64,000 nucleotides of DNA from PSRF01 sp051000815 (lineage in GTDB: Bacteria; Acidobacteriota; Blastocatellia; Pyrinomonadales; Pyrinomonadaceae), in the NCBI GenBank assembly GCA_051000815.1, contig JBPCNX010000006.1, forward strand, positions 61,947-125,946, read 5' to 3'. Both the position numbers and the translations under genes were made by a program. The notes beneath the pieces were generated by a model that saw only the letters and a list, made by a program, of their open reading frames with translations, ran no database searches and was not told the DNA's origin. This document shows positions 7,475 through 15,881 of the stretch, one piece after another; positions within the stretch are counted from its first letter, which is position 1, and the number at the start of each line of letters is the position of its first letter.

Positions 7475-8542
7475 ATGGAAGTTCATCAGATGGGTGCAGG
7501 CTCGCGCCTCTTCAAAACCGTCGTGTTCGGTGTGGTAGTTGTGACCACCGTTGGTTTTTCCCTCCTGCCGGCATTGGCGCAAACGGCAGACAAAAAGCCT
7601 GAGAAGACGGTCAAGCCGACATTTTCGACTGAGGTGCTATGGCGTGATCCGGGAGCGATCGAAACGCGCAACTTGCTCTATGGTCCAGGCTCGCCGGAGT
7701 TGGCGCCTGTTGCTCCATTTACATTCATTGCAGAGGACAAGGAAGGTGAATCGCCGAAACTCGACGTCAAGGACGCGCGAGGCGTTCGTTGGAGTGTGAA
7801 GCTCGGAGAAGAGGCGCAATCTGAAACCACCGCAACGAGGCTGGTATGGTCGGTTGGATACTTTGCTGAGGAGTCCTACTACTTCGACAACGTAAAAATT
7901 CGCAAGTTGCCACAACACCTATCTCGGGGTGACGAGCATCTAGCTGAAGGCGGTGTGCTTGTCGGTGCGCGTTTCGAGCCCCGGCGGGCCCACGTCAAGC
8001 GCCATGACACGTGGGATTGGGACAAGAATCCCTTCCAGGATAGTAAGGTGCTCAGCGGATTAAAGGTGCTGATGATTCTGCTCAACAACTTCGATGCGCG
8101 GGAAGCCAACAACCGAATTCTTTACGATCGCCGGGCCTCTCAACCTGAAGCCCATTACTACGTCACGGACCTCGGTGCGACGCTCGGTCGGTCAGGAGGC
8201 CTGGGGGGAAAGCGAACCAAGAACAATCTGGAAGATTACCTTTCGACACGTTTTGTAATGGGAACTGAAGACGGAGCTGTTGAGTTTGACTATGATACGC
8301 GTCCTTCCCGGCTGGGACATCTGAGCGTACTTTATCCGCCCTACTATCGGGGCGAGGTTAAGAAAGAAAAATCAATGCGAGGGATTCCCATCGAACACGC
8401 ACGCTGGATCGGATCGTTGCTCAACCAACTAACTGATGAGCAACTGCGCGACGCGTTTAGAGCAGCGAACTATGATGAAGAAATCCGGGAAGGCTATGTG
8501 CGTTCATTGCGAATGCGCATCGGACAGTTAACTCGTTTGTGA
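7475..8542 (+). CDS. secreted protein of unknown function (355 aa)
   Basis: ATG 7475 is preferred over the upstream frame start at 7394 because GGAGG lies at 7466-7470 and a signal peptide follows (FKTVVFGVVVVTTVGFSLLPALAQ). The mature protein has LWRDPGAIETRNLLYGPG, GVRWSVKLGEEAQ-ETTATRLVW, a KVLMILLNN-D-REANN segment, TDLGATLGRSG and LSTRFV. I know this layout from uncharacterised acidobacterial exported proteins. The YVTDLGATLG stretch recalls kinase-like metal-binding motifs but I cannot support a reaction. It converges with the next gene. Confidence 0.7.
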   Translation: MEVHQMGAGSRLFKTVVFGVVVVTTVGFSLLPALAQTADKKPEKTVKPTFSTEVLWRDPGAIETRNLLYGPGSPELAPVAPFTFIAEDKEGESPKLDVKDARGVRWSVKLGEEAQSETTATRLVWSVGYFAEESYYFDNVKIRKLPQHLSRGDEHLAEGGVLVGARFEPRRAHVKRHDTWDWDKNPFQDSKVLSGLKVLMILLNNFDAREANNRILYDRRASQPEAHYYVTDLGATLGRSGGLGGKRTKNNLEDYLSTRFVMGTEDGAVEFDYDTRPSRLGHLSVLYPPYYRGEVKKEKSMRGIPIEHARWIGSLLNQLTDEQLRDAFRAANYDEEIREGYVRSLRMRIGQLTRL

Positions 8543-8573
8543 AAACACGCTGGCCATCAACCGTCGCGTGATA

Positions 8574-10484
8574 TCACAACTGTCCGCGTCGCGTGACATT
8601 GCCCTGACGAAAGCGGCGCTCGCTAACATTGACTGCCGGCTCCAACCCCAGGAGCCCGCGCACGATTGCCAGCCGCGCCACAATGCGCGGTTCCGCCATT
8701 TGAAATCTATTGGCGAGGTTCTGGGCTCGTTCCAAATCCTTAGTTGCCAGCGACCCCAGCCGCTGGCCATAGCGCGATACCATGGTGCTCAACCCATTTG
8801 CTCCCTGCAACGGTAGTTCGCCTTCGCGAAATACATTCACTTCGAATCCGCTGAGCGTCGCTGCCGCCGTAAGTAACTCGTTCAAGTGCATTATTCCTGG
8901 TTCAAGTATTTCGAAACTGCGGTCAGCTTCCACTTCTCGAAAAGCATCTGCAACCTTGAGTTGTTGGTCGAATTGCTGGTAACTATTCGCGCGCTTGTTC
9001 GTCAGTTGGCGCGCCTCATTAAGTAGTTGCAGAGTCAGCGCGCTGTTGGCTGGTTGTGCCGAGGCTGCAAGTTGGAGCAGCAGATCGATCCGTTGCTCGT
9101 CGTTTGGAAGGGCTGAAAGCATGCGGCGCGCCTCTTCAATCGAATTCGCTTCAGCCTTTTTTGTAACTTGCTGGATCTCAACACTCTGCAAGATCGACGC
9201 CCGAGCACTTCCCTCCATATGGTCGTTGGCAATTTGACGCGCGCGATCGACATTGCCTTCCTCGATCGCCCTGAGTGCGGCGCGGCGATAAATTCGGGAT
9301 TGCATTCCAGTAGGTGCCGCCGCCGCCGCCGCCATCATGCCTTCCGAAGTGTTCTGCTGCAGGCCGCTCATCATCTGATTCATACCCGCGCGCTGGCTAT
9401 TGTTAAGGCCAAGTTCACTAATCTTCTGACGAATGGCCTGAGCGCGTCCGGGAAGGTTTTGATCGATTTGCGGTAAGAGCGTCTGCAAACCGGTGAGCAG
9501 CCGGCGGGCGTTGCTTTGTTCAATCTCCGTCGGCGTCTGCGTGTTTGCAGCGGTCTGATTACTTGCGCTGTTTAGACTACCGGCGCCTCGGGCGCGATTG
9601 CGGTTTTGGCGCGGTTGATTTTGGGATTGAGGTGTGGCTCGCAGGGCTGCGCCTATTACTGTTCCCATCAAGTCGACATACCCACTCTGGGCTAATTGCG
9701 CTTGACTGCTCGACGAAACATTCACAGGGCGCGGTCCTGGCTGAAGCAGGTTGAGCGCCAGGTTCCCGGCATCCGAACTCACAAGCATATTGGCGGATGC
9801 CAGTCGTTTCAGAAGTTTGTCCTCAAGCTTTGCGGCTCCCTCTTTGTCTCTTGATTGCAGTTGTGCCAGGACCGTTGCGAGGGAGCGTGGGTACTGACCC
9901 TTCTCCAGCAACTGTTCGGCGTTTTGCAAAGCGAGCTTGGGATCGAGTGCGGCGACCTGAGCCAGTAGTCTCTGCTCCAGGTTATCTTTAGAATTAAGCG
10001 CGATGTTTCCGGAAGGATCCGCGGCCGAGGCAGGTTGACGAGTGGCAGCCAATAGTTGGTATGCGAGCGGCGCGTCGTGTCGCGCTACGGTCAGCACAAG
10101 CTCCTGGCGCAACTGGCCGGGCGTGCGTGTCTGATTAAAACCGCGACGTTCGCCGATGGGGATCTCTGTGTTGGCATTTCTCAACATCTCGGCAACGCCG
10201 TCGGCGGCCTGGGAAAACAAAGATCGTGCCCGGCCCTCATTGCTCTGCCAGAGCAACTCCGCCGCGTTGATCTGCACACGTATCCGGTTCTCCGGCAATC
10301 GAAGCAATTGGGCCTCATCAACGACCTGTTCCAACAGCGCAAAGGCCTTCTTTTCTTTTTCGGTCTTCTCTTTCTTCTCCTCCTCGGTGGGCGGGGTAGG
10401 CCCGCTCTCTTGCGCGGCCGCGCTGAACGTCCCAAACGTTAGGACGAAGGTGATCATGACGGACATCCAGGCTTTTCTGATCAT
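8574..10484 (-). CDS. large exported helical-repeat protein of unknown function (636 aa)
   Basis: ATG at 10482-10484 (MIRKAW) is chosen because GGAGCAG precedes it and a signal peptide ending FSAAAQ follows. The rest is Ala/Leu/Gln-rich with many helix pairs such as LLWQSNEGRARSLFSQA, LAYQLLAATRQP and ALRAIEEGNVDRARQIAND, which looks like a degenerate TPR/solenoid protein. Residues near 295-330 form a Gln/Asn/Arg linker. No catalytic motif is visible. It is probably periplasmic. The neighbouring DUF1684-like gene lies upstream on the same strand about 130 bases away, so they may share regulation. Confidence 0.7.
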   Translation of the reverse strand: MIRKAWMSVMITFVLTFGTFSAAAQESGPTPPTEEEKKEKTEKEKKAFALLEQVVDEAQLLRLPENRIRVQINAAELLWQSNEGRARSLFSQAADGVAEMLRNANTEIPIGERRGFNQTRTPGQLRQELVLTVARHDAPLAYQLLAATRQPASAADPSGNIALNSKDNLEQRLLAQVAALDPKLALQNAEQLLEKGQYPRSLATVLAQLQSRDKEGAAKLEDKLLKRLASANMLVSSDAGNLALNLLQPGPRPVNVSSSSQAQLAQSGYVDLMGTVIGAALRATPQSQNQPRQNRNRARGAGSLNSASNQTAANTQTPTEIEQSNARRLLTGLQTLLPQIDQNLPGRAQAIRQKISELGLNNSQRAGMNQMMSGLQQNTSEGMMAAAAAAPTGMQSRIYRRAALRAIEEGNVDRARQIANDHMEGSARASILQSVEIQQVTKKAEANSIEEARRMLSALPNDEQRIDLLLQLAASAQPANSALTLQLLNEARQLTNKRANSYQQFDQQLKVADAFREVEADRSFEILEPGIMHLNELLTAAATLSGFEVNVFREGELPLQGANGLSTMVSRYGQRLGSLATKDLERAQNLANRFQMAEPRIVARLAIVRGLLGLEPAVNVSERRFRQGNVTRRGQL

Positions 10485-10612
10485 TTCTGCTCCATTTAGA
10501 GAAGTTGCAACGCGGGTTGGCGTTGCGGGAGAGGTAAGTACTTTTGACGCGCCAGGGCGGAAAAGAGTTGGGTGCATTCCGAAAATGAGCCAAATTGTTG
10601 TTAGTCAAATTG

Positions 10613-11278
10613 TCAGCGCAGCGAGCTGATTCCGGCAAAAGATCTGGTGGACAACTTGCGATAGAGTTTCTCTCCGACGTCGATCTTCGTATTAAGCCGA
10701 TTCTCCCTTGGCGGTATCGGGCAATTATAGCGGTTGCTGAAAGCACACGACGGATTGTAAGCGAGATTGAAATCGAGCGTCACAAGTTCGGCGGTGGGGA
10801 TCTGGAAGTCGATATAACGCCCTCCGCCGTATGTCGTTTTGCCGTTGGTCATGTCGGTAAAAGGGATTAACAAATAGTCTCTATATTTCTCCGTTTGCGA
10901 AAGCGTTTCGCTCTGATAAACGCCCAGCGAGTACTGGTTCTCTGCGAGAGTGAATACTAACTCACCGTATTTGAGATAGACCTTTGTGATACCGCTCGAA
11001 GTCGGCAAGTTGAACTTCTTTTCGTTTGGTGTTCGAACAAAGCGAGCCTGCAGGCGAAATCTGGAGTTGACTTCAAAATACTTCAACCCTTTGAAGCGGG
11101 GAACCTCCTCGGGCTCTAAAGGCGATCGCTTAGGGTCTGCGAACTCCTGGTGTCTGTCGGACCTAAATTTCGTGACAGGGTTTTCCTTTTGCCCACGAAT
11201 GGTCTGTCCTACAGTAACCAGGACCGCGAAGCCCGAGACGAGGAGTAGAATCGAACAGAATCGCAAGCGTGACTTCAT
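10613..11278 (-). CDS. DUF1684-like exported protein
   Basis: The start was placed at MKSRLRF (11276-11278), giving 221 residues with a signal segment (FCSILLLVSGFAVLVTVG). The family hallmark is near the C-terminus: GGGRYIDF, then LDFNLAYNPSCAF, YNCPIPP and ENRL, with the paired Cys and Pro-rich turn of DUF1684 proteins. The central region has FRLQARF and VYLKYGELVFTL. These proteins have no known activity; a role at the envelope is inferred from the signal. The gene is monocistronic or leads the solenoid-protein gene downstream. Confidence 0.8.
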   Translation of the reverse strand: MKSRLRFCSILLLVSGFAVLVTVGQTIRGQKENPVTKFRSDRHQEFADPKRSPLEPEEVPRFKGLKYFEVNSRFRLQARFVRTPNEKKFNLPTSSGITKVYLKYGELVFTLAENQYSLGVYQSETLSQTEKYRDYLLIPFTDMTNGKTTYGGGRYIDFQIPTAELVTLDFNLAYNPSCAFSNRYNCPIPPRENRLNTKIDVGEKLYRKLSTRSFAGISSLR

Positions 11279-11560
11279 TGAGAACCTTCGTGACTGCAGT
11301 GCGGACACAGTTTAACCCGACAAGGCAAAGAGGACATCAGACCGTTGACCTGGCTTTGCAAAGAGACGATGACGGAGTCCCGATTGCGGGACGACCGATA
11401 GTAGCCCAGCCCCGATTTGCCGAGCTGGGCTGTCACCAGTCGTTGGCTTCGCCTGCCTGAAAAGGACTTTTTGTGCACTGGCGGTTGACCGGATTTCCTG
11501 CAAAGCCCAGAATCCAGCGTAACCTTTTTGCCATAAGACAGTTTATACAAGTAGAGGAAC

Positions 11561-12130
11561 ATGCTCGTCGAAAAGCCTGCATCTTCAGGGTCGGCGGAGC
11601 TGGCGCAAGAGCGCCTGCTGATTGAGGCTGCGCAGGAAGATCCCCACAGGTTTGCTGAACTTTACGAAAAGAATTTTAATCTTGTGTACGCCTACATCGC
11701 CCGGCGCGTGAGCAATCGCGAAGCTGCCGAAGACCTGACATCTGAAGTTTTTCAAAAGGCATTCGAGCACCTGCCACGTTTTGTTTGGCGAGGAGTGCCG
11801 TTCGCGGCCTGGTTGCTAAGAATTGCCACGAATATCATCGCCGACCGATCGAAGCAGGCGGCACGAGAACATGAGTTAGCTGACCACGAAGATGCAGCCG
11901 AAATTAGTCACTTTAATCTCGAGGAAGTAGAACAGCGGGCGCGACTCTATCGACTTGTGGATCAACTCCCGGCGGATCAACGTCGCGTCATAACGTTACG
12001 CTTCGCGGCCGAAAAGAGCATTCGAGAAATTGTCACAGAGTTGGGACGGTCCGAAGGCGCTGTGAAGCAGTTGCAATTCCGAGGGCTGCAAAGTTTGCGG
12101 GCAGAGTTTCAGGCAGAAAAGAATGGCTGA
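11561..12130 (+). CDS. ECF-type RNA polymerase sigma factor
   Basis: A 189-residue sigma-70 family protein of extracytoplasmic-function size. Region 2 is at about residues 30-95, with FAELYEKNFNLVYAYI, then REAAEDLTSEVF and W-x-x-RIATNIIADR. Region 4 is at about 130-185, with LPADQRRVITLRFA and the helix-turn-helix LGRSEGAVKQLQFRGL. It would direct RNA polymerase to a small regulon. The stop overlaps the start of the next gene by 8 bases (ATGGCTGA), so the two are translationally coupled, as is usual for a sigma factor and its regulator. Confidence 0.92.
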   Translation: MLVEKPASSGSAELAQERLLIEAAQEDPHRFAELYEKNFNLVYAYIARRVSNREAAEDLTSEVFQKAFEHLPRFVWRGVPFAAWLLRIATNIIADRSKQAAREHELADHEDAAEISHFNLEEVEQRARLYRLVDQLPADQRRVITLRFAAEKSIREIVTELGRSEGAVKQLQFRGLQSLRAEFQAEKNG

Positions 12131-13112
12131 GAACTTTATTGAACAACTCGACCAAGCTTGGGAAGTGGTGAAGGCAAATCCCGACGCTCATGTTCGGGTG
12201 CCGGCCGATGTGGAGCCGTTGCTTAGCCTGGCCAGGGAACTGCGCGGGCTGCCACGGGCCGAGTTCAAATTCAAACTGAAGGAAAATCTGATGAGGAGAG
12301 CTTCTATGGAGAGTCCAGGAACAGCCACGGCAGCCAAGCCGGTTGATCTCAAGCGGGAAGGTTTTCATACTATTACGCCTTACCTTGCAGTCCGGGAAGC
12401 GCGGGAACTGATTGAATTTGTGAAGAAGGCATTTGGAGGGGAAGGGACGGTACACGGTACGGGTTCTGAAGGCGGCATCCATGCTGAGTACAAGATCGGC
12501 GATTCAATTGTGATGATTGGTGGCGGCGGTTCGTGGAAGGGAAGTGCGAAGATAACCGCGCTACATGTTTACGTCGATGATGTGGACGACATTTATCAGA
12601 AGGCCCTCGCTGCTGGAGCCACTTCGATGAATCCTCCGATTGAAGCTCACGGCGAACGAGTGGCATCCGTTCAGGATCTTGCCGGAAACGAATGGTACAT
12701 TGCCAAGCGGCTCTCCGGCTCACACACGGATGAAGGTTTGCGCAACGTCAATGTCTATTTGCATCCTCAAGGGGCGGCACAAATGATTGAGTTCCTGAAG
12801 GAGAGTTTCGGCGCAGAAGAGATCATGAGCCACCGGGCGACACCTGACGGCCCGGTGCTACATGCGAAGATCAAGATTGGAGATTCGGTTCTCGAGATGG
12901 GCGAGGGTCATGGACGGTATGTGACCCTGCCGTCGATGTTGTTCCTGTACGTCGACGACGTGGAGGCCTGGCACCGGCGGGCAGTCGCAGGTGGCGCCAC
13001 GTCCATCGAAGAACCAAGGGATCAGCCTTACGGAGATCGTGTCGGCGCCGTCACCGATCCGTTTGGCAATACCTGGTATATGGCGACACCGATCCAGAAA
13101 ACCGGCGGGTAA
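12123..13112 (+). CDS. fusion: anti-sigma-like N-terminus plus two VOC (PhnB-like) domains
   Basis: 329 residues. The first ~60 (FIEQLDQAWEVV ... LLSLARELRGLPR-EFK) resemble the N-terminal segment of acidobacterial regulators encoded after ECF sigma genes. Then come two glyoxalase/bleomycin-resistance folds: domain 1 at about residues 80-195 (ITPYLAV, HAEYKIGDSIVMIG, HVYVDDVDDIY, LAGNEWYIAK) and domain 2 at about 205-325 (VNVYLHPQGAAQMIEFLKE, HAKIKIGDSVLEMGEG, DPFGNTWYMAT). No transmembrane helix is seen, so the protein is soluble. Overlap with the sigma gene suggests it is the sensor that controls it, perhaps by ligand binding in the VOC part. This role is inference. Confidence 0.8.
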   Translation: MAENFIEQLDQAWEVVKANPDAHVRVPADVEPLLSLARELRGLPRAEFKFKLKENLMRRASMESPGTATAAKPVDLKREGFHTITPYLAVREARELIEFVKKAFGGEGTVHGTGSEGGIHAEYKIGDSIVMIGGGGSWKGSAKITALHVYVDDVDDIYQKALAAGATSMNPPIEAHGERVASVQDLAGNEWYIAKRLSGSHTDEGLRNVNVYLHPQGAAQMIEFLKESFGAEEIMSHRATPDGPVLHAKIKIGDSVLEMGEGHGRYVTLPSMLFLYVDDVEAWHRRAVAGGATSIEEPRDQPYGDRVGAVTDPFGNTWYMATPIQKTGG

Positions 13113-13165
13113 AGTTCTGATATGAATGAGTCCAGCAAGATAGGAAAAAAGAAGGAGAGACAATA

Positions 13166-13636
13166 ATGACGACAAACGTAAAACCAATCCCCGAAGGCTA
13201 CCATTCAGTAACGCCCTACTTGATCATTAAAGGCGCTGCTGCTGCAATCGATTACTACAAAAACGTGTTCGGGGCGACGGAACTTTTTCGCATGGCCGGC
13301 CCCGATGGCAAAGTTGGCCACGCGGAAATCAAAATCGGCGATTCACCAATCATGTTGGCGGACGAGCATCCCGAGCTGGGTCATCTCGGCCCCCAGACGC
13401 TGGGCGGCACCTCCGTTGGCATCATGATCTACGTTGACGACGTCGACACGATCTTCAACGCAGCGATTGGCGCTGGAGGTCAGCAGATAAAGCCGCTGGA
13501 AAATCAGTTCTACGGCGATCGTTCAGGCACCCTGAAGGATCCCTTTGGCCACATGTGGACTGTCGCGACCCATGTTGAAGATGTGGCCCCTGAAGAAATG
13601 GAGAAGCGCGCAGCAGCCGCCCATGGCGGAAACTGA
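13166..13636 (+). CDS. VOC-family protein (PhnB/glyoxalase-like)
   Basis: A 156-residue single VOC protein. It shows the paired beta-alpha-beta pattern: SVTPYLIIKGAAAAIDYYK, FRMAGPDGKVGHAEIKIGDS, MIYVDDVDT, and DPFGHMWTVATHVEDV near the C-terminus. The pattern E-EM-KR at the end is typical of the PhnB-like subgroup. The start ATG at 13166 follows AAGGAGAGAC. It lies about 50 bases after the fusion protein, so the sigma factor, fusion and this gene probably form one operon. Substrate is unknown; members are often annotated as resistance or isomerase proteins without proof. Confidence 0.85.
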   Translation: MTTNVKPIPEGYHSVTPYLIIKGAAAAIDYYKNVFGATELFRMAGPDGKVGHAEIKIGDSPIMLADEHPELGHLGPQTLGGTSVGIMIYVDDVDTIFNAAIGAGGQQIKPLENQFYGDRSGTLKDPFGHMWTVATHVEDVAPEEMEKRAAAAHGGN

Positions 13637-13664
13637 GCAGTCCTAAGAACGGCGCTGGCCGTTG

Positions 13665-13874
13665 TTAAGCAATGCGGGGCGGATCTGGAGGCGTCGGATC
13701 TGTGGCCGGCATGGGTGTGGTTGGCTCACGCACCGGCGCCGGCTGTGGCTCATCGGGAGGAATGGGCAGCGGTTTAGGATCCGGCTGCTGATCGGGATTG
13801 TTGGGGTCGTAAGGATGTGTGGGCTGCTCGTCAGGACGTTCGCCCGGCCGCCATTCGGTCGCATCTTCAACCAT
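13665..13874 (-). CDS. small Pro/Asp-rich protein (69 aa)
   Basis: The product is dominated by Pro with Asp, Glu and Gln (PDEQPTHPYDPNNPDQQ, then PKPLPIPPDEPQPAP), predicted to be disordered. GAGG precedes the ATG at 13872-13874 on the minus strand. It has no recognised family. The consistent amino-acid bias and ribosome site support coding, but it could be a chance frame in GC-rich DNA. Confidence 0.45.
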   Translation of the reverse strand: MVEDATEWRPGERPDEQPTHPYDPNNPDQQPDPKPLPIPPDEPQPAPVREPTTPMPATDPTPPDPPRIA

Positions 13875-13969
13875 GCTTTACCTCATACCGTGACGGTGCG
13901 TTTAGAAGCGCCGCCCATAATGTGCCTTATCTGTAGTTTCAAATTTGACTTGCGCGTCAAGCCCACGAG

Positions 13970-14033
13970 AGACGATCCACGAGTGCCACGAACTTCCTTG
14001 AGCGTTCGTCCAGTCTGAATTCGTGGATCGTCT
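13970..14033. repeat. inverted repeat with 13-bp perfect arms
   Basis: AGACGATCCACGA at 13970-13982 is the reverse complement of TCGTGGATCGTCT at 14021-14033. A second nested pair, ACGAAC and GTTCGT, lies inside. There is no T-run, so it is not an obvious terminator. It lies downstream of the Lys-rich gene's stop on the minus strand. Confidence 0.6.
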
Positions 14034-14076
14034 TCCGTCGTGCCAATAACCACCGCCGATCCTGCGTGGTTGTTAT

Positions 14077-14457
14077 TTAACTCTCGCCACCTTTGACTTC
14101 ACCTTTGTCTGCACTGTCGACTCGAACTCCAGCCGCCTCACTACCTGATTCAGCGGCGCCCTTTACTGCGCCCGCGGCTGCTCCAGCGGCCGCACCGGTG
14201 AGAACCGAACTAATAGCTGACTTAGCTCTGGCGAAAATCCCTTTTTTGGTCGACTTGCGGCCAGCCTTCTTGCTACCTTTGCTGGATGAAGCTCTCTTGC
14301 TGGCGGGCCTTTTATCGCCGGTAGCGCTGGACTTTCTCGCTGGTGATTTCTTGCCGGCTTTTTTAGTGCCTTTCGCCGCATTCTTTCCAGAGGTCTTCTT
14401 TGATCTCTTTGAAGCTGTCTTGGAGACTGACGCCTTCCTACTCTTTTTCGTAGCCAT
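14077..14457 (-). CDS. Lys/Ala/Ser-rich histone H1-like protein (126 aa)
   Basis: ATG at 14455-14457 is chosen because AGGAGGAATAGG directly precedes it. Residues 1-75 are KKSRKASVSKTASKRSKK-type low complexity, typical of bacterial histone H1-like DNA-binding proteins. The C-terminal third switches to AGAAAGAAAGAVKGAAES and an acidic-mixed tail. DNA compaction is inferred from composition only. A second, shorter Lys-rich protein is at 3356-3643 in this window. Confidence 0.7.
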   Translation of the reverse strand: MATKKSRKASVSKTASKRSKKTSGKNAAKGTKKAGKKSPARKSSATGDKRPASKRASSSKGSKKAGRKSTKKGIFARAKSAISSVLTGAAAGAAAGAVKGAAESGSEAAGVRVDSADKGEVKGGES

Positions 14458-14638
14458 CCTATTCCTCCTCGTACCCGACAACGGCAGGCAGAGTGTGACG
14501 AAGCAACGCCTCCCCATTTCTGAGGAAGCGTCGCTTGTTGTGGACCACTAGTGTTGCCACTAGGGCACCGCAAGAAGCCGGACAAGTCCGCACTTCTAAA
14601 CTCTTTGCGTCAAGAAACTAATACCGTGATGGTAACGG

Positions 14639-14791
14639 TTAGACGACCGGTCCCCGGCGTCCCGATACCAGGTTGATGATGAGAATTACAAGGGCCACGA
14701 GCAACAGTAGATGGATTAAGTTGCCTCCAACACTGCCAATGAACCCCAGCAGCCAAAGTACTAATAGAATCACAAGAATTGTCCACAACAT
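14639..14791 (-). CDS. Lmo0937-family small membrane protein (50 aa)
   Basis: Start at ATG 14789-14791 after AAGGAGACACGAAAG. Two hydrophobic helices are separated by a Gly-rich turn: MLWTILVILLVLWLLGFIG, SVGGN, and LIHLLLLVALVILIINL, ending SGRRGPVV. This is the hallmark of the Lmo0937-type small membrane proteins found in many bacteria, often stress-induced. Function unknown. It is immediately upstream of the Lys-rich gene on the same strand, separated by a gap of about 180 bases. Confidence 0.75.
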   Translation of the reverse strand: MLWTILVILLVLWLLGFIGSVGGNLIHLLLLVALVILIINLVSGRRGPVV

Positions 14792-15455
14792 CTTTCGTGT
14801 CTCCTTTGCTGAATAGTCGCAAATCTTCAAACACAAAGTTCGATGAACATCACTTGAGCAATGCTTATGCCAGCAGAGGCGAGGTCTAAACTATAAGTAT
14901 TTGTGGGCCTTTTACCCCACCGTTCGACAACGCTGGCCCAAAAGCTTTGGCTTGTGCATTAGAACAGTTCGCTTTAGATCAGCGGGGCGCAGTTTTTGTG
15001 CGGATTCAAGCCAAACTCGTGGCGTGAGCGACTTGAAGGTTCGAACTAACTCTCATATTTGTGAGGACAAAAAAGCGGAGAAAGCCCGTTGTATCTAGAA
15101 TACGCCAAAGCTTTCCCCGGTGGGTCCGACCTCATCAGCAGCTACAAGCTAATGGTTCAGGCCGTCCGGAATATAGTTGGGCAAAAAGTGCGCGTCAACA
15201 ACTTGAGTGTTTTCTTTTCTTCCTCTCGCGCGGAAGCGTGATCGCCCCCTAAATACTCTTCGCGAAGTTGCATCGTTCTCCGAATGTATGGAGGAGCTGA
15301 CTTGTCAGCGCTCTCAAAAGGGGCAAGTTGTCGCTCTCCAAAGCCGAGATACCGGATTATATTATTGAAGGCGGACTGTATGAGTTAACCTTTATGCGGC
15401 CAAGTGCCTCGCAGGTTATGATGTGAAGCGAAAAATCTAACGCGAAGGGACTGCA
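14792..15455. other. gene-free region (about 660 bases)
   Basis: I see no convincing gene, tRNA or strong repeat. Short open frames at 14901-15252 lack ribosome sites and protein-like composition. The region probably carries the promoter of the monooxygenase gene at 15456. Confidence 0.5.
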
Positions 15456-15812
15456 ATGATAACTGTAGCTAATCGCCTCTACGTAAAGCCGGAATACGCT
15501 GACGCTTTTGAGAAGGTCTTCCGTGAACGCGCCGGACTCGTGGATAAGATGGCGGGCTTCATCTCAAACCAGGTGTTGCGACCGGTTAACGATGGGGATC
15601 CTTACGTTGTTTTTACAACGTGGAAGAGCCGGGATGATTTTCTCGCCTGGGTGCGATCAGATGAGTTTGTTAAGGGCCACGCTCAGTCGGCGACGCTGCC
15701 GAGAGATGCTTACGAAAAGGCGAACGTACTGGAATTGCACGAGGTGTTGCAGGATTCGTCACGTCCTGATCTGAAGCCCGAACCGCATGGCGGTCCTTTT
15801 AATATGCATTAG
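15456..15812 (+). CDS. antibiotic biosynthesis monooxygenase (ABM)/IsdG-like protein
   Basis: A 118-residue dimeric ferredoxin-like fold protein. The pattern MITVANRLYVKPEYADAFE ... FRERAGLVDKM-GF, then RPVNDGDPYVVFTTW, DFLAWVRSDEF and GHA matches ABM domains, which include heme-degrading IsdG/HmoB enzymes and quinone-type monooxygenases. The Asn/Trp/His residues used by IsdG-like enzymes have plausible counterparts (Asn6, Trp56, His73) but I cannot confirm heme binding. The tail is Pro/His-rich. It lies 70 bases before the sheath gene on the same strand; no functional link is evident. Confidence 0.8.
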   Translation: MITVANRLYVKPEYADAFEKVFRERAGLVDKMAGFISNQVLRPVNDGDPYVVFTTWKSRDDFLAWVRSDEFVKGHAQSATLPRDAYEKANVLELHEVLQDSSRPDLKPEPHGGPFNMH

Positions 15813-15881
15813 ACACACCTTAAAACATCACTTCGGTTGCTATTCACTATCTGTAATCCTTAACGCAACGATGAAACAGTA

